Below are positions 8,638-17,343 of a DNA stretch of 64,000 bases, in pieces (position 1 is the first letter of the stretch; the number at the start of each line of letters is the position of its first letter). The stretch is from Burkholderia puraquae (GTDB lineage Bacteria; Pseudomonadota; Gammaproteobacteria; Burkholderiales; Burkholderiaceae): NCBI RefSeq assembly GCF_002099195.1, contig NZ_NBYX01000001.1:434168-498167 (forward strand). Direction: 5' to 3'. Under the pieces are notes generated by a model. The model saw only the letters and a program-made list of their open reading frames with translations. It made no database searches and was not told the DNA's origin. A program made the translations under genes and the position numbers.

Positions 8638-9259
8638 CACGGCACAGGTATTCGTGGCGGCGGATTGCAACGCAGGCGCGATCGAACCTGCAATGCACGA
8701 GGCCGCGCACGCGCTGGCTGGTGCGAAACGCGTGGCATTGGCACGCAATCTGGACGGCAGCTGGGGCGCGGGCGATTACACGCTCGACGTGCTGCGCGAC
8801 GAGTCGGCGGCCGAAGGCACGGCGGATTTCGCCGCATTGGCGCAACTGCCGGGCATCGAGCGCATCGACGGCGCCAGGTGCCGTGCGATCGGCGGCGGCC
8901 TGCGCGAACCGGCGCTGCGCGACGGCGTGTGGCGCACGCTGATGCTGCGCGTGCGGCCGCAGGCCAGCGCAGCACAGATCGCCGCGCTCGAACGCGAACT
9001 GCTGCAGATGCCCGCATTCATGCCCCGCATCCGCAACTGGCGCCTGAGCCGGATCGTGACGTCAGGCACGTGGACACACGTGTGGCAACAGGAATTCGCG
9101 CACGTCGGCGATCTGCTCGGCGAATACCTGATGCATCCGTATCACTGGGGCTGGGTCGACCGCCGGTTCGATGCCGAAAGCCCCGACTGGACGGTCGACG
9201 CGATCTCGCATGCGTTCTGTCCGCTGGCGTCGAGCCTGCTGGCCGATACGGCGGCGTGA
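8627..9259 (+). CDS. Dabb-domain (stress-responsive alpha/beta barrel-like) protein
   Basis: A 210-residue protein with two related halves. The second half contains 'RIRNWRLSRIVTSGTWTHVWQQ' in two consecutive blocks, then 'HPYHWGWVDRRFD' and 'SHAFCPL', a pattern seen in Dabb-type proteins of catabolic clusters. The enzyme activity is not established. It overlaps the preceding gene and is followed after 38 bp by a quinone-oxidoreductase-type gene. It probably acts on an intermediate of the same pathway; function inferred from context. Confidence 0.6.
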   Translation: MRHDTAQVFVAADCNAGAIEPAMHEAAHALAGAKRVALARNLDGSWGAGDYTLDVLRDESAAEGTADFAALAQLPGIERIDGARCRAIGGGLREPALRDGVWRTLMLRVRPQASAAQIAALERELLQMPAFMPRIRNWRLSRIVTSGTWTHVWQQEFAHVGDLLGEYLMHPYHWGWVDRRFDAESPDWTVDAISHAFCPLASSLLADTAA

Positions 9260-9297
9260 CGCGCAGCACCCATCAAGTGGACAACTACCCTGGAGAC

Positions 9298-10296
9298 ATG
9301 AAGATGCGAGCCCTGTTGATCGACCGCGTCGGTCATTCCGACGCATTACGGATGGCCGATGTGCCGGCACCGATGCCGGGCCCCGGCGACGTGCTGATCC
9401 GCGTTGCCTACGCGGGCGTCAATCCTGCCGACTGGAAATGCCGCGAAGGCTACCTCGGCGCATTCATCCAATACACGTTTCCGTTCGTGATCGGCTTCGA
9501 CGCGGCGGGCGTGGTCGAAGCGGTCGGCGAAGGCGTCGACGGTTTCGCACCCGGCATGCGCGTGTTCGCGCAGACCGACGTCGGCGCGGGGCGCTGGGGC
9601 GCGTTTGCGGAATACGTGGCGGTGCGCCACGACTCGGTCGTGCGCGTGCCCGACGTGGTGAGCCTGGCGGAAGCCGCTACGGTGCCGACGCCTGCGCTCG
9701 CCGCATGGGCCGGCCTGTTCGACGACGGCGGGCTGCAGGCGGGCCAGGTCGTGCTGGTGCACGGCGGCGCGGGCGCGGTCGGCACGTTCGCGATCCAGCT
9801 TGCGGTGCAGGCCGGCGCGCGCGTCGCGGCGACGTGCTCGGCGCGCAACCGCGAGACGGTCGAATCGCTGGGCGCGGCGGCAAGCATCGACTATCGCGCG
9901 CAAGACATCGCCGCGGCGTTGCTCGCATGGGCGCCGGGCGGCGCCGACCTCGTGCTCGACGCGGTCGGCGGCGACACGCTGCCCGATGCGCTCGACCTGC
10001 TGGCACCGGGCGGCACGCTGGTGAACATCATGACGCTCGCGGCCGGCGATGCGGAGCGGCTGGCTGCGACGGCCGCCGAAGCCGCACGGCGCGGCCTGCG
10101 CACCGCGATGACCTATAGCCGGATGCCGAGCGGCGGCACGCTCGGCCGGATCGCGGGGCAACTCGAAAGGCGCGCGCTGCGCGTGCCGCGTTTCGACCGT
10201 TTCCCGCTCGAACAGGCGGCCCGCGCACTCGATCTCGTTCAAACGGGCGAGGCGCAAACGAAGCTGGTGCTTCATGTTGCGGATATCGCCGGCTGA
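9298..10296 (+). CDS. NADPH:quinone oxidoreductase-type MDR enzyme
   Basis: The 332-residue zinc-independent medium-chain dehydrogenase/reductase has a GroES-like N-domain with 'GVNPADWKCREGYLG', 'GFDAAGVVEAVGEGVDGFAPG' and a Rossmann nucleotide loop 'VLVHGGAGAVGTFAIQLA'. The structural-zinc cysteine lobe of alcohol dehydrogenases is absent, as in quinone/enone reductases. ATG 9298 follows GGAGAC by a short spacing; a second ATG two codons later is possible. It likely reduces an enone or quinone intermediate of the operon's pathway. Confidence 0.88.
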   Translation: MKMRALLIDRVGHSDALRMADVPAPMPGPGDVLIRVAYAGVNPADWKCREGYLGAFIQYTFPFVIGFDAAGVVEAVGEGVDGFAPGMRVFAQTDVGAGRWGAFAEYVAVRHDSVVRVPDVVSLAEAATVPTPALAAWAGLFDDGGLQAGQVVLVHGGAGAVGTFAIQLAVQAGARVAATCSARNRETVESLGAAASIDYRAQDIAAALLAWAPGGADLVLDAVGGDTLPDALDLLAPGGTLVNIMTLAAGDAERLAATAAEAARRGLRTAMTYSRMPSGGTLGRIAGQLERRALRVPRFDRFPLEQAARALDLVQTGEAQTKLVLHVADIAG

Positions 10297-10327
10297 GCGG
10301 CCCGCACGCACCTCACAGGAGACAACG

Positions 10328-11203
10328 ATGACCGATACCCGAACAGGTGTACTGGCCGGCAAGTGCGCGCTCGTGACGGGCGCCAGCCGCGGCATTGGCC
10401 GCGCGATCGCGCAGCGCCTCGCATCCGAAGGCGCGACCGTCGTCGTGACGGCGCGCAGCCTCGCGCAATCGGCGACGACCGCCGGTACGCTCGCCGAAAC
10501 GGTTGCGTTGATCGAGCAGGCCGGCGGCCGCGCGCTCGCGCTCGCGGCGGACCTGTCGAACGCAGCCGAGCGCGATGCGCTCGTCGGGCGCGCGGCGCAA
10601 GCCGCCGGCGGCCTCGACATCCTCGTCAACAACGCGGGCGTGGCCGACTATGCCTGCGTCGACGCGATGCCGATGACGATGTTCGACACGACGATCGAAC
10701 ACTATCTGCGCATCCCGTTCGCGCTCGCGCAGGCCGCGATCCCGCTGATGCGGGCACGCGGCGCCGGCTGGATCGTGAACGTCGGCTCGGTGACGGCGCT
10801 GCCGCCGCTGCGGCCGTTCGACGATTTCTCGCGTGCGGGCGGCGCAACCGTCTATGCGGCGGTGAAGGCGGCACTGTCGCGCTTCACGCAGGGGCTTGCG
10901 GCGGAACTCGAAGCCGACGGCATCGCAGTGAATCTCGTTGCGCCGAGCACGGCGATCCGCACGCCGGGCGCCGCGCGCTACATCCCCGAAGGCTATCCGA
11001 CCGAGGACGTCGCGTATCTCGCCGAAACCGCGCTCGCGCTGTGCCGCCTGCCGGCGCGCGAACGCACGGGCCTCGTCACGCACAGCCTGCATTTCCCGCT
11101 CGCGCAGCAACTCGCGGTGCGCTCGCTCGACGGCCGCACGGCGTTGCCGCCGCCGGTGATTCCCGCGTATGCGCATCCTCACATCGACCCGACAGGACTC
11201 TGA
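10328..11203 (+). CDS. Short-chain dehydrogenase/reductase (SDR)
   Basis: A 291-residue classical SDR with NAD(P) loop TGASRGIG (17-24), NNAG (101-104), catalytic Ser154, Tyr176 and Lys180 (Y-x-x-x-K). The tail after the Rossmann core is longer than usual and contains 'ERTGLVTHSLHFPLAQQL', resembling large multifunctional-type SDRs. An AGGAGA ribosome-binding site lies before ATG 10328. It sits between the quinone oxidoreductase and a second SDR, 5 bp apart from the latter, so they are co-transcribed. Confidence 0.88.
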   Translation: MTDTRTGVLAGKCALVTGASRGIGRAIAQRLASEGATVVVTARSLAQSATTAGTLAETVALIEQAGGRALALAADLSNAAERDALVGRAAQAAGGLDILVNNAGVADYACVDAMPMTMFDTTIEHYLRIPFALAQAAIPLMRARGAGWIVNVGSVTALPPLRPFDDFSRAGGATVYAAVKAALSRFTQGLAAELEADGIAVNLVAPSTAIRTPGAARYIPEGYPTEDVAYLAETALALCRLPARERTGLVTHSLHFPLAQQLAVRSLDGRTALPPPVIPAYAHPHIDPTGL

Positions 11204-11208
11204 TTGAC

Positions 11209-12033
11209 ATGACGAACACGATTCGCTTCGACGGCGGCACCGCCGTGATCACCGGCGCGGCCAGCGGCATCGGCAGCGGGCTCGCGCGCCACGCCGCCGG
11301 GCTCGGCATGCGCGTCGTGCTGGCCGATCTCGACCCGGCAAAGCTCGACGCATTCGCCGCGACGCTCGACACCGACGTCCTGTGCGTGCCGACCGACGTC
11401 AGCCGGCCGGACGCCGTCGACGCGCTGGCGGAAGCCGCCTGGCAACGTTTCGGCGGCGTCGACCTGCTGTTCAACAACGCGGGCGTGATGGCGACCGGCT
11501 TCAGCTGGGAAATCACGCCGGAACGCTTCGAGCGCAGCTTCGCGATCAACGTGCACGGCGTGCTGAACGGGATCCGCAGCTTCGTGCCGCGGATGCTCGA
11601 GCGCAACGTGCCGGCGCGGGTCGTGAATACCGCATCGGTCGGCGGGTTCCTGCCGAGCCCGCTGATGTCGCCTTATTCGGCGACGAAATTCGCGGTGGTC
11701 GCGCTGACCGAATCGCTGTATGGAGAACTGAAGATGCTCGGTGCACCGGTCGGCGTGTCGTTGCTCGCCCCGGGCCCCGTGCACTCGGGCATCTTCAACG
11801 ACCCATTCGGCGCGGCGCAGGATCGGCCCGAGGTGCGCGGCTTCGTCGACACGATGCGCTCGATGCTGAACGCACACGGGCTCACACCCGACGCGTTTGC
11901 CGAGCGGGTGTTCGACGGCATCCGTGAGGGGCGCTACTGGCTGATTCCGCAACCGGAGACGATCGACGGCGCGCTGCAGCGGCGCACCGACGACATCCTC
12001 GCTTCACGCGATCCGTCGCTGCCGTCGTTCTGA
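11209..12033 (+). CDS. Short-chain dehydrogenase/reductase (SDR)
   Basis: A 274-residue SDR: TGAASGIG (15-22), acidic residue after the second strand ('VLADLD'), which favours NAD, NNAG (89-92), Ser143, Tyr156 and Lys160. Last gene of the operon, starting 5 bp after the previous stop. It presumably oxidises or reduces an alcohol/ketone intermediate. The C-terminal 'FDGIREGRYWLIPQPE' is common to SDRs of unknown catabolic substrate. Confidence 0.88.
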   Translation: MTNTIRFDGGTAVITGAASGIGSGLARHAAGLGMRVVLADLDPAKLDAFAATLDTDVLCVPTDVSRPDAVDALAEAAWQRFGGVDLLFNNAGVMATGFSWEITPERFERSFAINVHGVLNGIRSFVPRMLERNVPARVVNTASVGGFLPSPLMSPYSATKFAVVALTESLYGELKMLGAPVGVSLLAPGPVHSGIFNDPFGAAQDRPEVRGFVDTMRSMLNAHGLTPDAFAERVFDGIREGRYWLIPQPETIDGALQRRTDDILASRDPSLPSF

Positions 12034-12055
12034 GGGCCGCGCCCGGCGCGCGCCG

Positions 12056-12304
12056 TCACATGTGCGTGCCGGCGTGCGTGCGGCCGCTCGGGTCGCCGCC
12101 GCGATCGGGTGGCGTATTGTTCTGATCGATCTTCGCGAGTACGAAGCCGGCGTGCGGCAACGCGCCGGGCGGGCGGTGCATCGCTTGCGCGACGGTGTCG
12201 TGCGGCGACGCGGCAGGAAAACCGGATGACGTCACGCCCGGTTGAGCGAACGCCGAAAGGGAAGCGGCCGCCAGGGCGGCGGTGACGATCGCGTGCGATT
12301 TCAT
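12056..12304 (-). CDS. Small secreted protein of unknown function
   Basis: An 82-residue protein with a clear signal peptide (residues 1-20, 'MKSHAIVTAALAAASLSAFA', cleavage after AFA). The mature ~62 residues are Pro/Gly/His-rich and end 'THAGTHM', with no recognised domain and no cysteine. The gene faces the SDR operon convergently and has AAGGAG before its start. I do not recognise a function; the His/Met-rich tail could bind metal, but this is speculation. Confidence 0.6.
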   Translation of the reverse strand: MKSHAIVTAALAAASLSAFAQPGVTSSGFPAASPHDTVAQAMHRPPGALPHAGFVLAKIDQNNTPPDRGGDPSGRTHAGTHM

Positions 12305-12422
12305 GGTGGCTCCTTCACGACTGACTGCGGGACAACGTAATCAGTCTAGGGCGCGAAACTTAACGCGCGGTGAAGGAGCGGTGCGGCGCGGATGACGAAA
12401 TGTTCATGTGCGCCGCGCGCGG

Positions 12423-13397
12423 TCATGCCGACCCCGACACCAGCGCGCAGAAGTTCTCGAGATCGACATTGCCGCCGCTGATCACCACGCCCACGCGCTT
12501 GCCTTGCAGCGCGTCCTTCATCCGTCGCACGGCGGCGAACGACAGGCAGCCGGTCGGTTCGACCACAATTTTCATACGCGTGGCGAAGAAGCGCATGCAG
12601 TCGACCAATTCCGCGTCCGTCGCGGTCAGGATGTCGTCGACGTCGCGGCGGATGATCGGGAACGTCAGGTTGCCGAGGTGCTGCGTCTGCGCGCCGTCGG
12701 CGATCGTGCGCGGCGTGTCGATATGCACGATCGCGCCGGAACGGAACGATTGCTGGCCGTCGTTGCCGGCTTCCGGCTCGACGCCGTACAGCGTCGCGTG
12801 CGGCGACAGCGCGCGCGTGGCGAGCGCGGTGCCCGACAGCAGCCCGCCGCCGCCGAGCGGCGTGAATACTGCGTCGAGCGGGCCGACTTCGTCGAACAGT
12901 TCCTTGGCCGCCGTGCCCTGGCCGGCGATCACGTCCGGGTGGTCGTAGGGCGGGATCAGCGTGAGCCCGTGCTGCGCCGCGAGATCGCGCCCGATCTGTT
13001 CGCGATCCTCGGTGTAGCGGTCGTAGGTCACGACCTTGCCGCCGTAGCCGCGCGTCGCGGCGATCTTCGCGGCCGGCGCATCCTGCGGCATCACGATCGT
13101 CGCGGGAATGCCGAGCATGCGCGCCGACAGCGCAATGGCCTGCGCATGGTTGCCGGACGAGAACGCGACGACGCCGTTGCGGCGCTGCGCTGCGTCGAAG
13201 CGCGACAGCGCGTTGAACGCACCGCGAAACTTGAATGCGCCCATGCGCTGCAGGTTCTCGCACTTGAAGAACACCTGCGCGCCGAGCGCTTCGTCGATCG
13301 TCCGGGACGTCATGACCGGCGTGCGGTGCGCGTGGCCGTCGAGCCGGGCCGCGGCGGCGGCAACGTCGTCGTACGTGGGGAGAGTCGGAGAGTTCAT
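12423..13397 (-). CDS. PLP-dependent threonine/serine dehydratase-family enzyme
   Basis: A 324-residue fold-type II PLP enzyme. The Schiff-base lysine is in 'AFKFRGA' (Lys56), the substrate loop is 'SSGNHAQ', and the phosphate-binding glycine loop is 'GGGGLLSG'. No C-terminal ACT regulatory domain is present, so it is catabolic: threonine/serine dehydratase, threo-3-hydroxyaspartate ammonia-lyase and serine racemase are all possible. ATG 13397 begins 'MNSPTLPTYDDVAAAA'. It lies 61 bp downstream of a YheO-type regulator in the same direction, which likely controls it. Confidence 0.88.
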   Translation of the reverse strand: MNSPTLPTYDDVAAAAARLDGHAHRTPVMTSRTIDEALGAQVFFKCENLQRMGAFKFRGAFNALSRFDAAQRRNGVVAFSSGNHAQAIALSARMLGIPATIVMPQDAPAAKIAATRGYGGKVVTYDRYTEDREQIGRDLAAQHGLTLIPPYDHPDVIAGQGTAAKELFDEVGPLDAVFTPLGGGGLLSGTALATRALSPHATLYGVEPEAGNDGQQSFRSGAIVHIDTPRTIADGAQTQHLGNLTFPIIRRDVDDILTATDAELVDCMRFFATRMKIVVEPTGCLSFAAVRRMKDALQGKRVGVVISGGNVDLENFCALVSGSA

Positions 13398-13458
13398 GGG
13401 TTGCCCGGTGGTCGTAAAAATCGGTCGGCAGGAACGCCGCGCGGGTATCGCGCTTGCG

Positions 13459-14097
13459 TCATTTCGCATCGTTATAGACGGTCGCGCGCGAGACGCCGAG
13501 ATGCTGCGACACGATCTCCATCGCGCGTCGCACCTCGAGGAAGCCGTCGGCTTTCAGCGTCTGCATCAGCTCGCGGCGCTGGTCGGTCTTCAGTTCGCGC
13601 GGTGTCGTCGCGAGGCGCATCGCGAACGCATCGATCCGTTGCCGGATCGCGTCCGCGCCGGCCGGGTCGAGCGTTTCGGCGACGGCTTCGCCATCCGTGC
13701 TGCAGAACTGGTTCAGCATGCCCTGGAAGCCGCGGAACAGCGTGACGTCGGCATTCAGGCACAGCGCGGCCACGTAGCGGCCGGTCGAATCCTTGATGCC
13801 GATCGACGTGCTTTTCGCGGTGCGGCCGTCGGCGAAGCGGTTCGGGTAGTTCGCGAGCACTGGCGGGAAATCGTCGTCCGCGATGCGGGCGAGCCCGAGC
13901 TCGGTCGCGGGATCGCCGACTGCGCGCCCGGACAGGTTGTTGTGGATCGCGAGGATCGCGTGCTTCGGCGTGCGCAGGTCGTGGACCACGACCTCGGTGA
14001 ACGGCGCGAACATTGCGCCGAGCCCTTCGGCAATGTGCTGCACCTGTTCGATCAGCGATGCCTGCTCGGACAGCGTTTTTTTCCGGGCGGTGGTCAT
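13459..14097 (-). CDS. YheO-type (PAS-like plus HTH) transcriptional regulator
   Basis: A 212-residue protein with an N-terminal YheO PAS-like domain (about 15-130: 'FTEVVVHDLRTPKHAILAIHNN', given here in part, then 'KSTSIGIKDSTGRYVAALCLN'). A C-terminal HTH (about 165-210, 'RAMEIVSQHLGVSRATVYN') follows. This family commonly neighbours amino-acid dehydratases and senses a small ligand. It is between the dehydratase and the YbaK-type gene, all on the minus strand, so probably regulator of its own operon. Confidence 0.85.
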   Translation of the reverse strand: MTTARKKTLSEQASLIEQVQHIAEGLGAMFAPFTEVVVHDLRTPKHAILAIHNNLSGRAVGDPATELGLARIADDDFPPVLANYPNRFADGRTAKSTSIGIKDSTGRYVAALCLNADVTLFRGFQGMLNQFCSTDGEAVAETLDPAGADAIRQRIDAFAMRLATTPRELKTDQRRELMQTLKADGFLEVRRAMEIVSQHLGVSRATVYNDAK

Positions 14098-14159
14098 GAT
14101 GGTTTCGCGTTCAGGTTTCGGATCGATGCGACGGCTTCGGGAAAGGGGCAACCGGCGTG

Positions 14160-14663
14160 TTATTCGCCGTCCGCGGCTTCCGGCCGCGTGATGTCGGCGA
14201 GCAGCGGCTGCGCGATCCGCACGTAGTCGGCCGCGTCGAGCACGACGGAGCGGTCGAGGCGCCCCGCGTTGAAGGCGATCTCGGCGTTGCGCTCGACCAG
14301 TGCGGGATCGACGACGAGCGTCACGCTGGCGTCGAACACGAACGGCGGCACGGCACCCATCACGCAGCGCGTGACGGTAGCCGCGAGGTCGGGCGACGCG
14401 AGTGTTGCCTTGCGCCGGCCGACCGCATCGGCGACCTTGCGGAAATCGATCTTCCGGTGGCCGGGAATCACGGCGAGCGCGGTGGTGTCGCCGCCATCCT
14501 TGAACGTGCAGAGCATCGCCTTCGCGCCCTGTTCGGGGCGTGTGCCGCGTAGCGCGGCGATCGCGTCGGATTTGCCTTCGGCCGGATGCGCCAGCACGCG
14601 GAATCGCGCGCCGGAAGTGTTCAGCAGATCGCAAAGCGTGTCGAAAACGGGGTAGTCGCTCAT
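14160..14663 (-). CDS. YbaK/EbsC-type aminoacyl-tRNA deacylase
   Basis: A 167-residue protein with the YbaK/ProX editing fold: 'HPAEGKSDAIAALRG' near 26-40, 'KAMLCTFKDGG' with the conserved lysine near 48, 'DFRKVADAVGRRKATLASP' and a 'MGAVPPFVF' glycine loop. Family members remove wrongly attached amino acids from tRNA. Upstream member of the regulator/dehydratase cluster (62 bp apart). The pairing with a hydroxy-amino-acid dehydratase suggests protection from, or disposal of, a toxic amino acid; inferred. Confidence 0.85.
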   Translation of the reverse strand: MSDYPVFDTLCDLLNTSGARFRVLAHPAEGKSDAIAALRGTRPEQGAKAMLCTFKDGGDTTALAVIPGHRKIDFRKVADAVGRRKATLASPDLAATVTRCVMGAVPPFVFDASVTLVVDPALVERNAEIAFNAGRLDRSVVLDAADYVRIAQPLLADITRPEAADGE

Positions 14664-15521
14664 GTCGCTCCGGGCAGGTGAGGCCGGGGGATCGGGGCGC
14701 GCGCGGGTTCGAATGCTTCAGCGTGCCGCTCGATGGATTGTCCAATTATAGACGTTTTGTAATAGGCGTGGCAAAGGTGCGGGAACGTGGGGAGTGGAGT
14801 GTGTTGCGCGCGGAAAGGGGATCGTCGAAAAATGGGGGGGCGTCGCGGAATGGGGCAGCGCGTGGGGGGAATGACCGGCGTTCGGCCAGCGGGTAATAGG
14901 TGGATCGATTCGGTAAATCACAAAGCAATCCGAATAATTGAGATCTGGCAGCCGGCAATGATCGGGACAATGGGCGACGTATTCAATCGCTGGAACCGCA
15001 GTCAGTCCCGCGCTCGACAGCTCCCGTACCGCTTCGCGAGAGGAACGCGATCGTCGCAAGCGTCGCTTCGAATGATGCCGGGCAATCTGCCCCGTATGCC
15101 GTCGCCGGTGCGTACCGGCAATAATGTGTCGAATGACCCATTTTCGCAACATCAGCGATGAGCACGTAACGTGGATCGCGGAACCCGGTTGTAGCCATTC
15201 AGCTCGGCGTTACGAGGCCCGGGGGCGTGGATCTTCAGTCTCGTGAAAAACACGAGCGGGCGCACTCGTCGCCATGCCGGACAGTTTTGCCGGGGATGCT
15301 TGCGCAAGCGGAAGACAAGCAAAGATATCGCTTGCAGGTGGACGCCGAACACGTTATGTGTACGCTCGCCGATGGATACCGTCTCGTCGCTCCAGGTTCC
15401 GAAACCTGCGTAGAATGTCGCCGTCAGGTTCGGTATCTCGGCTCTCACAGCGGCACCAGCGCCTGGAAGCCGACGGCAAATGCGAATCGACCGACACGAC
15501 CCAATATCAGCTATCGATGTT
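14664..15521. other. Long gap with a possible decayed gene
   Basis: About 860 bases without a convincing intact gene, noticeably less GC-rich than neighbours. On the minus strand, about 15250-15470, translation gives 'AEIPNLTATFYAGFGTW' and 'IGERTHNVFGVHLQAI', which read like a real protein (outer-membrane-like) fragment. There is no plausible start and no intact continuation. The rest holds only short open frames. Confidence 0.35.
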
Positions 15522-15550
15522 TTGAAAAATCCGGTCGACCAACCTATATT
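15522..15550 (+). promoter_or_regulatory. Sigma-70 promoter for the TetR-family gene
   Basis: TTGAAA (15522-15527) and TATATT (15545-15550) are separated by 17 bp, close to consensus and unusual in this GC-rich DNA. Transcription would start near 15557. This is compatible with either candidate start of the TetR-family gene. Confidence 0.6.
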
Positions 15551-15670
15551 ACTGCTCCCGGAACACCGAGCGGGCATGGCGCGGTCGGTATGCGACCGGG
15601 CATGAGCGGCGCCGACGCGTCATCAGCACCATCGCCCGGGCATTCGCTCACAGGGCAGCAGGAGAAATTC

Positions 15671-16291
15671 TTGAAGAGGGCGGCTCTCGATAACGGACGC
15701 GTCTTGACCGAGCGCGGCAAGAACGCTGTGAACAAAATTATGGCCAGTGCGATCGAGATCTTCGTCGTCGAAGGCTACGGCGGGCTGACCATGCGGAAGG
15801 TCGCGGCAAAAGCCGGATTGGCGCTGTCGAACCTGCAGCACTACTTTCCCACTCGCGAAGACATCTTCGAGGCCATCCTTTCCGCGACGCGGGACGCGTA
15901 TGCCAATACGTACGACAGCGTGCGCGCGGACACGTCGCTGACACCGGAGGGCCGCCTGGAGAAAGTGATCAGATTGTTGCTTGAAGACGGAAAGCAGCCC
16001 AAGACCCAAAGCCTGTTCGTGAACTTCTGGGCACTGGCCCAGACCCAGGAGTTCGCGCGGAAAATGCTTGAAGAGGGATACGGATTTCAACGCAGCGTGA
16101 TCGCCGGATTCCTCGAGGCCGTGAATCCGGCGCTGTCACAGGCAGTGCTCATGAGGCGAGCCGCACTGATTACGGCACAGATCGAAGGGCTCATCGTGTT
16201 GATACTGCAAAGGAATCGGTTCCCGTCGGATATCAAGGGAATCGAGGACGATGCGGTGATGGCCATTCTGGCCTTGGCCAAGGCGCCATGA
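15671..16291 (+). CDS. TetR family transcriptional regulator
   Basis: The N-terminal TetR HTH contains 'IFVVEGYGGLTMRKVAAKAG' and 'LALSNLQHYFPTREDIFEAI'; the C-terminal ligand domain is helical. I chose TTG at 15671 (206 residues, usual length) because AGGAG stands 6 bases upstream. ATG 15590 or 15602 would add a low-complexity Pro/Ser extension without a ribosome-binding site. The gene is preceded by a strong promoter and followed by the EthD/SDR/NTF2-like cluster, which it may repress. Ligand unknown. Confidence 0.85.
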   Translation: MKRAALDNGRVLTERGKNAVNKIMASAIEIFVVEGYGGLTMRKVAAKAGLALSNLQHYFPTREDIFEAILSATRDAYANTYDSVRADTSLTPEGRLEKVIRLLLEDGKQPKTQSLFVNFWALAQTQEFARKMLEEGYGFQRSVIAGFLEAVNPALSQAVLMRRAALITAQIEGLIVLILQRNRFPSDIKGIEDDAVMAILALAKAP

Positions 16292-16575
16292 GCTGAATTG
16301 CTGCGGCGGCCCGGTGTCGCCTGGGTAGGGGGAGCTTCAGAACACCGAAAATACTGCGCGACAAGGTTGGCTAAGACGCGGCGCGTTTCGTCGATATCGC
16401 ATCAATTGGAACCGTATCCATGTCTGACGCTTCTTGGCGATCGCACAAAGATGGCGTAGAGAAGATGCATTCGGGATCGAAAACGGCCAGCGATATGCAA
16501 TGCATACCGCCGGCCGGCAAAGGTACACAGCACTAAATCTCGCCAAAGGCGACCGCACCACGCGATCGCCTGACC

Positions 16576-17292
16576 TCACCCCCGCACAGCCTTCACCACA
16601 TACTGACTCGTCGGCACCACATCGATTTTGTCGAAGTCGATGAAGCGCCCACAGCTATCCATCATCTCCGCCACATTCCGCTGGAATTTCTCGTCATCGC
16701 CAACCGCATCGAAGAACGCATGCGGATCGGTCATCGCCGCAGCGGGAAAGCACTCCTCGACGATTGCGTCGTACCCCGGCGCCGCATGCGTGAGCGCACG
16801 CACGACGACGTTCTGCACGTACAGGAAATTGTCCTGCGTATCGATAGCAACGCGCGTGTGATGCCCGTGCCATACGTCGAGCCACGCTTCGTGCGTCAGC
16901 CGCGGCGGCCGCTTCAGGAACGCGAGCTGCGAGAAGCCCGTGGTCCGCTCGCCCGGTCGTGCCGGAAAGCGTGTATTCGGAATCGGCTGCGACTCGGTGA
17001 CGAGATACGCAGCCATGTGCGGGACCACTGCACGCACCGCATCGTCGAACGGCTGGCGGAACATCGCGTTGGCGCTGTCGATCCACACCGCGACGGTCCC
17101 GTCGATGCCCGGGTGCGTGTTGGTCTGCTTCAGGCCGGCGGCCGGCGCGACATCCGCATCGGCGACGTTCATCTGCACGCCGTGCGCACCGAGCGACACC
17201 AGCTTGTCGGCGAGCTGCCCGCGCATCGTGCGGCTCCACTGATCGGGCGCGGCCTGTGCGTCGCGCCACAACACGTAAATGACTTTCTCCAT
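16576..17292 (-). CDS. EthD-domain protein
   Basis: A 238-residue dimeric alpha/beta-barrel protein. It begins 'MEKVIYVLWRDAQAAPDQW' and has an EthD-type core with 'RPPRLTHEAWLDVWHGHHT' followed by 'NFLYVQNVVVRALT'. The conserved 'W-x-x-x-H' histidines are typical. EthD-domain proteins occur in ether, polyketide and sterol-like degradation clusters and often act as small cyclases, dehydratases or accessory proteins. It is transcribed with the adjacent NTF2-like gene (51 bp), pointing away from the plus-strand SDR operon. Confidence 0.85.
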   Translation of the reverse strand: MEKVIYVLWRDAQAAPDQWSRTMRGQLADKLVSLGAHGVQMNVADADVAPAAGLKQTNTHPGIDGTVAVWIDSANAMFRQPFDDAVRAVVPHMAAYLVTESQPIPNTRFPARPGERTTGFSQLAFLKRPPRLTHEAWLDVWHGHHTRVAIDTQDNFLYVQNVVVRALTHAAPGYDAIVEECFPAAAMTDPHAFFDAVGDDEKFQRNVAEMMDSCGRFIDFDKIDVVPTSQYVVKAVRG

Positions 17293-17343
17293 TGCTCCGG
17301 CTCCAGGGTGAAATGACGGGGTTGGCGGCGAGGCCGCCGGGGT

